Positions 44,601 through 56,600 of a DNA stretch of 64,000 nt are shown in pieces. The notes under the pieces were generated by a model. The model ran no database searches. It was not told the DNA's origin and was given only the letters and a program-made list of their open reading frames with translations. A program made the translations under genes and the position numbers. The stretch covers positions 4,925,501 through 4,989,500 of the forward strand of contig OW203987.1 of NCBI GenBank assembly GCA_934047225.1. Reading direction: 5' to 3'. The stretch's first letter is position 1; the number at the start of each line of letters is the position of its first letter. Origin of the DNA: Ypsolopha sequella (taxonomy: Eukaryota; Arthropoda; Insecta; Lepidoptera; Ypsolophidae).

Positions 44601-47600
44601 TTAAATATTTATTTTATTCTGTTTTTTAGTATTTGTTGTTATAGCGGCAACAGAAATACATCATCTGTGAAAATTTCAACTGTTTAACTATCACGGTTCA
44701 TGAGATACAGCCTGGTGACAGACGGACAGACGGACAGCGGAGTCTAATAGGGTCCCGTTGGTTACCTTTTGGGTACGGAACCCTAAAAACAATCACTAGT
44801 TGTGTGTTTGGGAACGAGACCTGTCGCATCCACCTTAATTTAGATTTTTACAATATAAAGGTATAAAATTCAAAACGAACATTTTTTAATATTTATTTAT
44901 TTATTATTTACATTTATACTACACAATCTTTACAGGCTAACCTAATGCGATTGGTAACAAATTATATTTAAAGCAGTTTTTGCGAACTCCGTCAAAGAAC
45001 AACTAAACATATCGGTATCCGTAAGGTTGTCAATTCTGTTGAAAAGATGGAGTGCCTTTACAACAGGTGACTCTTTAAGAACATTAGTGCACGCATGCTG
45101 CACGCAAAACAACTTATGATTTCTCGCGCGAAGATAGTTATCCGGCACATGTTTATTCTAATGCAAACTTACCTCTAATTGTCTATTACACGAGACATAA
45201 GCGAGTCTACTCTGTATGTCTGGCAAGTTTGGTACTTTGACTGGAGTCGTGAATGGGTTCCATCTGGAAAAACAAAAAATATATCTGATGAAAATTGCCT
45301 CAGACTCTAAAGTGGATATATTTAATAAATACCTATGAAATTGCTGAAATTTTCTTACAGATTCATGAGTTCATAATTCCTGTAATTCAATAGCTATTTA
45401 AATGATTTGTTTTTTGTTTGAAAGTTGATTTCAAAGTTTTTTATAAACATATTAAATTTCGTTTTTATTTTCAGTTTGATTATTAGTACATCACGATACG
45501 AGTTTCGTATATTTTTTTGTAGCACAAGTGCGGAAAATGCGGACTTTACGCACGCTGCCGCAGCGTGCGTAAAGCGGTCATTTTACGCACAGTGTGCTAT
45601 AAAAAAATTTAATCTTCAAAAACAGTTCGTCCTAAATGCCATCCATTTCCGGCATCAGTCACAAATCATCACGGCCCGAATGGAACGAAATATATCTCAC
45701 AAAAGTTTTTATTTTTAGTTTGATAACCAAAATTCAAATTTCAAAAGCAGTTCGTCCTAAATGCCATCCATTTCTATGATAAGATTTGTAATAATTTTTT
45801 ACAGCTGACACTTTTCAAAAATTAAATTAATGTTGCTGTTTGCTTAATGTTGTCTCATTCATACACAAAAGAAATTACATAATTTGGATTTGTCATTCCT
45901 AAAAAAAATGCAAAAGTATTAGTACTGAAAATTGAGTTTCCTTCAAATTCTCTATACAAAATGGCAATTTCAAATGTAAAGACCTAATATTTACTTCGTT
46001 GTCGTAAGGTATCAATTACAACTCCGAACTTACTCGCTCACTCGGGTAAAGTCGGGTGTACCTGACAATCAGCTCAAATTTTAAGTATTAAAGTAACCCT
46101 TATTACCTCTTCCATAAGAGCCACCAGCCAGACAGGTCGTCCCCATAGTTCGTAAGATCTGTGTCATCTTGTGAACCAACGTCGATGGCGAGAATGTGCT
46201 TAGCTCCGAGCAATCTCATAACGTCCGCTGAAATATCGTCATTATGGTGATTAATTCAGAGGTAAATTTTCAATGTAAAGTTTTAATTTAGTATAGTGTC
46301 AGTGACATACAACTTGAGTTAGATTTAAATACAATTTAAAATACAAATACAGGGGTCTATAAACCTTAACAGAACAGCATAATGATTGAAACTGGGCTAG
46401 TAAGTAATTTTCATTTAATCTGAGAACAGACGATTAACTGGGCTCAATTTAAACTCGGTTAAAAAGCGGTTAAACCATAAACGTGAACAAGCTCTCAAAT
46501 TCCCGTTGCTGTCGTAGTCGTTTAAAATGGCTATAAATATCACACCTAAATGTTAATGACAACCGAAACTATAGTAATCAATAGGGTAATGTTTTACTAA
46601 CTTCACTATAAGTAACCTGAAGGCAATATTTTATTAGTTATTTGAAAAAAAGTTCAGTTACTTTTAACAACGAATAGCAGGCTGAGCCATGGCGGTATTG
46701 TAGCCGATTCTGAAGGCTTTAATTTTAGTTTTAGTGCTGTCAAAACTAAATTTTGTTCGATATAAAATAGTCCTTAAGAGTTAGGATTAGAAGCTAAATT
46801 TCTTTGGATAATTTCAAGCTTTGACAGCACTAAAACTAAAATTAAAGCCTTCAGAATTGGCTTTATTTGCTGTTTAAATTTAAGACGAATCCGATAAATT
46901 TTTACCTACAAGTTTCCTGAAGAAACCTTTCAAAGTGAAAGAGATTCACACGGTTATTAAATATATTTCAAAAGATTAAAATTATGACTAACAAATATGA
47001 TAAAACAGAGTGGCCCTTGTCTTTAGCTTAGAAATGGACTTTCCTAACAGAAAGTTTTTATTCTTTCATTTATTTATATAATTCTACGTCATTCCATTCC
47101 CATTATATATTAATATTTCCGAGATTTGTAATTGTCAGACTCAAGTTAGACACGTTTAAATTACTTATCCGGTTATTAACCTTTTCTTTATACCTTGTTA
47201 TTTAAAAACTACGTAGGTAGAAAAGATACTATATGGTGTGTTTAAAAGACGAGGTAAAATTAAAAACATTACTGAAGTCCCAAAGAAAGGATCTGATTGA
47301 CCGATCTATTGAACTAATTTCTCTTAAATTCTTATATTAATACGGTTCACGGACACTTTAACTCACCTGGTACATTATTTACATAGCAGCCATCCAATAA
47401 ATAATGTCCATCGGTCGGATCGCAAATCGGCGGGAAAATCCCTGCGATACTCATGGACGCTCGGCAGTACCTCCATAGAACACCTAAGTGACGTCACAGG
47501 GTAGAGAGAGAGGGGCGCATTGTGCTGTCTCGCTCGCACAATGGGACAAGATGGCGGTGCCACCAGTCCCCGACAAGTGTTTTTTGGGAATGCCATCACT

Positions 47601-50600
47601 TACCTTGGTTTGGTTTACGGTTGGGAGCTGAGTGTAAATGCGTTTTAGTTTTTGCCAATCTGATCGTATGGTATAAGTATGTTATGTCTTATTGCTTTAA
47701 CTTTATACAAAATTAGTAACCATTTTAAGGGTTTTCAAATGGTGATCTTACCCAAGTCCTCTGCTATTAGCTAAAATTAATTCGAGTAATTGTAAGCAAA
47801 TACAAAGAAAGCGCGCTGTTTCAACGTATAGCATTTTCACGATTGGCGTTACAAGTTTGCGGCAAAATAAAGATCTTATGAAGCCTGCGGAGCAATCCTG
47901 GTTCATACAAACGAAATACCAAAACCATTTGTAAATCATAGATATTCTTAAGGTAGTATGTATTTATTCCGATTGCATTACAGAATATCTAGGTTCCCAC
48001 ATATATATTAAATAAAAACACTGATTTAAACATGAAATATGAGAAAAATAAGCTTTCTACGGAAATTTTAAATTGCTTATTATGTCGTCTTTAAATCAAT
48101 GTCCTTTCAAAATATATATTTGGGAACCTAGATATTCTGTAATCCAACACACTATCCTAAGAATATCTATGATTTACAAATTGTTTTGATATTTTGTTTG
48201 TACGAACTAGGACTGCTCTGCAGGCCTGTCAATAAAAGATTAATGTTGCTCAGACTTCGGCATGGCGAGTTATTTACTTATTTATTAGAATTCCTTTTAA
48301 AAGGTAAAAATATACAAATGTATAGTTTATTTTGTATAATAAAATAATCTAGATATTTCATAAAAATTAACAGAATAAATGAATTCTCAGAGGCAGATTT
48401 GGCAGCCCATAGTTAAGCAAAAACATAGTTAGGTAATACTAAAAAATCGTATGGATATTTCTTTAAATATTTACAAACTGAGAAATCATAAAACTCGCCT
48501 TCAAACTTCATTCGTATCAGAGCTGTCACATGGACTAAATAAAAGTCCGAAATAAAACAGAAAATTTATAAAAAGTCCTAAATCATTAAATAAGACTTAT
48601 TTAACCGTGAGCACGACCGCGGCCTGCGGACTGCTCGGATATTTTCGGATTTCGGCTTAGTCCGCGGAGTCCGTCTCACGCGTTATGTTTAAGGCGATAT
48701 GTAAAAGTTTTAACGTCCCTGTTACCCCATATGCGAAAAAACCCTCAGTGCGAGAGGGACAGATTCGTGGAAAAGTAGCAAAGTCGGTTTTTATTAATAT
48801 AAAATGTACTAAAGTTGCTATCAAAATTTCGTTTAACCAAGTCTTAGATATTGTTAAAACCCATCTAATAAAATATAATTGTAGTCCATATGTCATTCTA
48901 AATTGTCAAACCAGGAGAATTGGTGTCGAAAATTTCAATAAATATTTCTATCGAGCCGAATTTCTCCAATCGCATTTCCGTTTAACAGATCCCTAGAAAA
49001 AGATTCCATAAATAATGTAATATACTATTTTATCAAAATAATACATTATTTACCGAAGTAGATATGTTAGTTTTAAAAGTGTCGATTTTTTTTCCGTAGC
49101 GCCTTAACGAAATGATTATGGATGGTTTGATGCAAGTATAGCACGAAAAAATACTGTTATTCGACGGATGTGATAACGAATCTATTGAAAGAGGCGAAAT
49201 ATCAAATTTGTAACACTGTATTTATTGCATAATTCTCTTGAAGCAATTCAATGACTTTTTCGGACAAACTCGACTCGGACCGGCTTTTTACCGAGATCGG
49301 CCTGGTCGACTTAATTTGCTCAGTCTGCTTGAGTTTAGGATTCACCTTTTAAGTCCTTCGGACCGAGTCCAGTCCTGTTAAAACGGCTCAACTTCGGCCT
49401 TTTTTTTAGTCCATGTGACTAGGGTTACCAGATCCAGTAAAGTAAATTCCTGATAATTCAGTTAATTTCCTGTCACTTTTATTAATGTTTTATGTGTTTT
49501 AAGCGGCGCGATTTTAAACTGTTTTTGTTACAAAAACAACGTAACTTAATAAAAATATTATTTTAACCATTTATTGTTCCTCTTTCAAAAATTCCTGACA
49601 AATGCAATTTTTCCTGATTTCCTGACAGAGGATCAGAATTCCTGACATGTCAGGAAAATTCCTGTTGTCTGGTAACCCTACAAGTGACAGCTTTGATAGT
49701 ATTGTATATAATCATTTTTTTTTTAATTTTGTAACTCAAATTTTAGCTAACGACCATTTGACTTTACCGCGGACCAGTATTACTTGAAAACACATCATCC
49801 AATCCGTACTACAGCTTGACCGTAACAGTTGTGCCCCGCCTTAGGCACTGCGCGGCGAGGCGGGGGGAGGAGAGGAAAGTGTAGCATGAGTTCACATAAG
49901 ATCGATATTGTCGGATTTTACGAGATTAGTTTACAATATTTTAAATGATATAAGCTTTTTATATTTATTAGGAAATATGATACTACTACAATGGTAACTG
50001 AAATAAGTAACTAAGTACGTTATATTAAAATTATGATTTTTATTAATTTTTTATGTATTATAGAAAAAAACTTATAATTCAAATCAGAATCGCAATCATC
50101 AAATAATAAAAAAAGTATTAATAAATAAAACAATATCGATCTCATGTGAACTCATGCCGTGTCCTTTCCTCCCCCCGCCTCGCTGCGCGGCGCCTAAGGC
50201 GAGGCACAGCGGTTACGGTCAAGCTATATCCCCAGAAGAAAGGAAAAGATGAAAGATGATACGTGTAAAAAACTGTAACCCCTACAAGTTTCCTTAAATA
50301 TAGGTACAAAGTTAAAAACAAATGCCCAAATGCCATCCCCCAAAATTTTACATATATATACAACATAAAACATATTTACACTCAGAATCGGACGGCGAAT
50401 TAACGAAAGCCACTGATTGGTCCCGGTAAAGACGCACGTATCGGACGGCGCTGTGATTGGTTTACCTGGTAAGTTGTTGACGTAACCGCCGTCCAATAGG
50501 AGGTGGCCGTCTACGGGGTCGCACAGCGGCGGCATGTACCCGCTCAGAGACATCGAGGCGCGAATGTAACGCCAGAGCGAACCTGCGCGCGCAACACAAG

Positions 50601-53600
50601 CTTTCAAACTTATAGTTTCTAAACTGAGAAGATAGATGGCATTGAAATCTTCGTTAAAGATCCTTTTTTCGTTTTAAAGTAGGTATAAATAAGTAAATAA
50701 TTTTTTATTAACTTTTAAGTAGTGCTTTCGTTTTTAATTGAAATCTATAGTCAACTTGACAACACAATCCATGGAAAGGAAATAATGATTGTGAGGAAAG
50801 AAAACCATAACCCGAAATTAAATTTACAATAAAGGAAGTAAAACTATTAATGTACAAATCAGTCCATACCTGTTAATGGATCATACGTACCATCGGCCAA
50901 GATTGTGATTGATTAGACATCCTGACGGTGAACATTGCTCGACTTACAAGCAGCAAAGCAGAAGCACCAAGCGACTTTCACCAGAATTACCCACACCCTT
51001 TTCTAAACCGATGGCACTTTACGGAACCAAAATATGTTATATTTGATGCTTAACCAACCCAAAATTTTGATCTAATATTTTTTACAAAGCATTTTTTAAA
51101 TAACTATCTTGTATTTCAGCATAACATTAGAATTAAAATGAATGACAATGCCGGCGATAATGGTGATTCGATGGAAATAATTGTAACATAAAAAAAATAC
51201 AACAACATGCTATTACGTAACATTTTTACAACATCCGATGAAGTTCTCTAACTACTTTAAATACAAATGGGCAAGACCAGTACAGTAAAATGAATACTAA
51301 ACCACACTCATGCATACTCTATAATAACTACATGATGAATAACATGGTAAAGTCAGGAAAGAACGTTGGAAACAATGATATTTACTATAAAATGGATTCC
51401 TCACTAAACCCGAAATACTAAAATGATCACCGCAGCGGTAAATATATAATTACCCAGTTACATGTTAAGCAGTCAGTAGTTTTATTCGTAGACCAATCAC
51501 AAGCGCTTCTTTTTTTTTTATTAAAAGTAATGGCAATACCCCAAAAAGCAAATGTCGGGTTCGTATTCAAAGTACACAAAGAGTCACAAATAAATAGATG
51601 TAAATAGTTGAAAATACATAAACTTTTTGGATAAACCATAAATCTTATTCTGGAACGGCACATAAACGACATAACACATATAAAATGCATGTGAGTGTGG
51701 TTGTTACAGGGGAAATAATCAAAATACACTGCAGCAGCCGAAACACGACAAACAAACGAAAAAAAATATTGTTTCGAAACACACAAAATCCGTAGCTACA
51801 TCAGCAAAAACAATGAGCACCAAGAAATTGTGATTTTTCATCAAAGCGGCTGTCAATTCTTTAACAGTTGTCAATGTAATATGAACCTTATTGACATGTT
51901 TAACAAATATCACATTCGTTAAACACATCATGCATCGATTTCTGGTCAGCAGAATCGAAATTATAAACAAATCTACAAAAATACATCTGATACATAAACC
52001 ATGCATGACATTGTGGATTGAAAACCAATAAAAACCGTCGTTTACGCAATACCAACATATCATATCAACTGTTTCTTAGGCTCGGTATCATTATAGCAGG
52101 TTTTGGATGCATTTTCATCACTTTGGGTTAGTAGAAGTGCAAGAAAGCGTTAACTCATTAAAAATTCTAATAAACCACAAATAAACCAAAAGTTTCCTGT
52201 CCATGAATTGTTGTACAACTGACACAGGAGGTTCGATCTATTCAGTATGTGTATTGCTACGTACAGTTTGAATCATTTAATTATGTAAACAATGTAAACA
52301 GTGATGTTCCGTCATCTTTATAAACATTTTACATAATAAACAAATAAAAAGCTTACAAAAAGAGCGGTTGTAGCTCAGGGGTAGAACGCTTGCCTCTCAA
52401 TCTTGAGATCCAGGTTCGATCCCCGATCGGGCATGCACCAATGAGTTTCGGAATTTATATGCATAGTATTTGTTGCTTACTTACCGCTTGCTGAACGGTG
52501 AAGGAAAACATTGTAAGGAAACCTGCATGCCCTAAAAATCGTGCATTTTTGCCCGAAGTATGGCGATCACCATCCATACTCTTTAAATAGACTTTTAAAG
52601 GACCTTTAAAAACAAAAATAAATAAATAAACTTTTACAGAGGTTGGGTACTCTCTGTCCCCCTCTTCAAGGTAAAGCTGAAAAGGCCAGAAGGCCGACAG
52701 CAAAAAAGACCAAACAAAAAAAAAAACGCGTTGGAACTTAAAAATCGTCGGTGAAACGCAGGTGCACCGAGTATGGACTGTGATTTGCATTTCACATATC
52801 ACACTTGGAACTCCTCTGACACCCCCTCGGGGATTCATGTCGTGACGATATATTTATATTCATTTATAAAAATCTTACAAAAACATACATTTATTTATAT
52901 GATTCTGTCAATAATTTTTATATAATTTTTAGGCTTGTTGGTTTATGATATCATAGGTAGTATATAAACCACGACGGCCATCTTTGACGTAAAGTTTTTA
53001 TTCTTTATATTTTTTATCGGCGCAGTAACCATACTGCGTCACAAATGAAGTCATAATTTAATTTGCTTTGAGTTAATAAAGCAAGGTTTTTTGACTCTCG
53101 GAAAACAAACTCTCCTGACGACTCGAAAATGGTTTAGCTCGAAACGGTTTTCAAATTAGCATACTTTGCTAATAGGGCAAATTATTGGCCAAATCATGTA
53201 GTTAAAGCTGATGGTCACACACTGTTCACACCTGGATATTAATTAATTGGCATAGTTATGTGCTGTGAAGTTATGCGTGCATGGCTTGAAAAGTACCTAC
53301 TTAGTAAAAACCGTGTGGAAAAGTGACGTGTGAATATATATTGCACACGCGAACATTTGAAAGCATAACCTGCTTTTAATTAAAAACAATCTGTACGTAG
53401 AAACATTACGAGCAAAATAAAAAAACTGTTAATAATTTATAGATCTTTCGAAGAAACGAAATATTTAAAAAGCTAGAACATAATTGTTTAAATTCGTATT
53501 AGAAACTTTTCTTAGGTTTTGTGACGCAAGTTTCAGAAAATATGTGCACATAAACAGTAAATATATTGTCAAGTCCAGGGGATCTAAAAAGACCAACTTG

Positions 53601-56600
53601 GGTGAATCATGAAATGATTTGAAAGTAGGATGGAGTCAGAGTTTTTTCACGCGTGCACAAGAGACGGCACTAGAAAGGAATCATAATATGATTCATCCAA
53701 AGCGGCCTTTTTAGAGGACCAGGACACTAAATGTGCTCAATGTGTTATTTAAATCATTTATACGAGTATGTACAGTACGACACAAGTCAAATCAATTAAT
53801 AGTTATATTAACTTTTTGTCCACAGCTCCTACCGCTTGGTTTTTGTTTTCGGGTAATCCTATATGATAGCCCGGGTAACAATCTATCCCAATTCAAAGTT
53901 TTATCGCGATTCGTTGATTGGTACCAGAGTTAGAAGCTACCAAAACAAACAAACGAATCATCTTTCAGATTTACGATATTAGTTCTCACTGCTAATGCGA
54001 ATGCGGGACGAAGGGCGAGAGCGCCGACCAATCAGAGAGAGCGCGGTTCTAGCCCCAGAAGCCCGCACGTTTCATTGGACTGAAACCTCACATAAACCAA
54101 TAACGCCATATACTGGCTAGATCTTTAATCGGTGAATACCAGTGCCGCTATCGATGTCAGCGTGACATTGTTAAATCCGATAGTTTATAATTCAACATAG
54201 TTTTTAAACAATTAACAAAAACCTACCGTGAAATTATAATCTCAGTAGTGAAAATACAGACTAAGATTATGTTTATTTTGCGAAATCCATCGCTATGAAT
54301 ACTCTAAATATTATTAGAGTGCATTACAAACTAGAAAATATCAATCAGAAACAAATCCAAAGACAAGAATTTGAAAATATTCTCCGGGCCAGGATTGTCT
54401 TGATAACATGAGGTCGCAGGTTCGAATCCTGGCCCGGAGAATTTTTTCAAAGTCTTGTCTTTGGATTTGTTTCTGATTGATATTTTCTAGTTTGTAATGC
54501 ACTCTAATAATGTTTAAAATACAAACTGTCAGATTTTACAATCTTACGGTGACATATATATTTTGACGGAACCTAAAAGACAAGTAACCTTTGACTCGCA
54601 TCGTACTGATATTTTGCTCATCGCCTCCATAACATTCAGCGCTTACAGCGATTTTCTTACGGTGTCAAATAAAATAACAATTTCACACTCGAATCTTAGC
54701 CGCTGGGGATAAGCGCCGCAAATACACCAGTTCTTGCAATCCACGATGACTAATCTGATCTACTTGTAGTAAGGCATAGTAAAACCAGAAAAGTAGTTTA
54801 TCTTCATATAGAGGTACCTCACGCGGCTAATATGTGTGCGTGCCAGTACGAATGAACTACAGCACACACATGCCAAATAGGGTAGCTAGCAGTGCCGGAT
54901 TAGCCTATAAACAAATTAAGCAATTGCTTAGGACATCACGTCTCGGGGGGCACCATAAACAGCAACGAAAATATATTTTCTAGCACAGGAAAGGTAATGC
55001 TTATTAAATATCCAAGCGTAATTAAATTGACTAAAGTAATGAGATGTCGTTGCATTGACCCATGATTTGCAAATCTTCCGAATAGTCAGACAGAGAGGCT
55101 TGACGCGTTATCAATATTGTCTATAGAGGCAGATATGTTAGGAAAATTGATTTTTGACACTATTGTTCGCGAAATGCTGTACGTAAAAGTTTAAATATAT
55201 ATAAAATAAATGATTTGCTTTGATTTTTATTACAATAGCTACACCACTTATCTCTTTCGTACATATTCTGCGAAAAGTACGTATAGATCGACCTCTTTGT
55301 AATAAACACACTATTTTTTTTAAAGACCTTATACTGCGGGTCTACCGCGTAATTCTAATTTTCATCAACATCAACTTGAGATTGAAATTTGCCGTGCGTG
55401 CGACGACGCCCGCCTAACATGCCATCTCTTTTGCACGCGTTGAATTTCGCATGCATTTGCTTGAAGTTGATACAAATCAGAATTACGCGGTAGACCCGCT
55501 GGTTTTCTATTGGATAGGGGGCCCATAGGCGTGGATTGCTTAGGCCCTAGGGCATCAAGTAGCCTTAATCCGGCACTGGTAGCTAGTCAGGGTTGCGTGC
55601 GCCGCGGTCGCGCTCAGTCAAGACTAACGAAGCGAGAAACTAGCGCGTGCCGCCAAAATGGGCCGCCTTGAGTTCAAACAATGCCAACACCGGGGCTTGC
55701 GGAATTATTCCAGTGTTATCAACACTGAACATTATTATGTATTTACAAACATGATGCATTCCTATATATGTATACATTTTAACTGTTTTCTTAACACATA
55801 AAAACAAACAAGTTTCCACATAAATCGTACATATCTGTATGTTCTGATTTTTAATAAGCTACAAAACTTAAAGAGATAGGGACAACCCTGCAACAGTAGG
55901 TATTCAAGTCTCGCACCTACTGTTCTGGTTTTACTATGGCCGGGGCGTGTCGTACACACACATTTGCATGTTATACAGTTACTTCACACAAGGAAAGCAG
56001 GAGGTTACGCAGCTCATTACTTTGGTGAAATATACCCCTAACCTAGAGCGGCGCGGTGAGACAAAATGGCGCTAAAGTGCGGTATGGTTCATACATAGAC
56101 AAATACAGCCCACATAGACTCCTCATAACAGGCGACCGATTTCTGTCAACACATCTGACTGAACGAGCAGATATAATTAGACACTCAAAAATGATCTGTT
56201 TCGGTAGTCCAAACCAAAATGGCTTCTACTCGTATATTCATTACGTGAGAGTCTTCGTTTTCGGGAAAGATAAGTTTGTGGCGCTATACGTAAGATAGAA
56301 TGATCTTGGAAGAGCCAATAGGATTGCAGTATACCGTTTCGATTGTTGACAGAATTATTTGTACGCAAGATGTTGAAAAATAGACGTCTCTCTGGGCTGT
56401 ATTGTCTATGAGTTCGTTCAAATTCATGTATACTACAAGTCGTCGCGCTGTTTCGCGTCGCTTCATTGCAGTTCAAGTGCAGTCTAACATTAACTCATCT
56501 ATCATATATCCATACATATTTCATCCAAAATTATCATTAAATTTATAACACCTGTGTAAGTCTATGTATGTAAAGAAGTATGTTTATTCTATACTTTTTT

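Noticed and set aside
52365..52440. Intact tRNA gene
   Set aside because: A and B boxes are present, but acceptor and D stems do not pair and the anticodon arm is mis-sized; the downstream body is SINE sequence.
54383..54439. Intact tRNA gene
   Set aside because: The acceptor and T arm are good, but the D and anticodon arms are missing (about 57 nt in total) and it sits at the centre of a palindrome.
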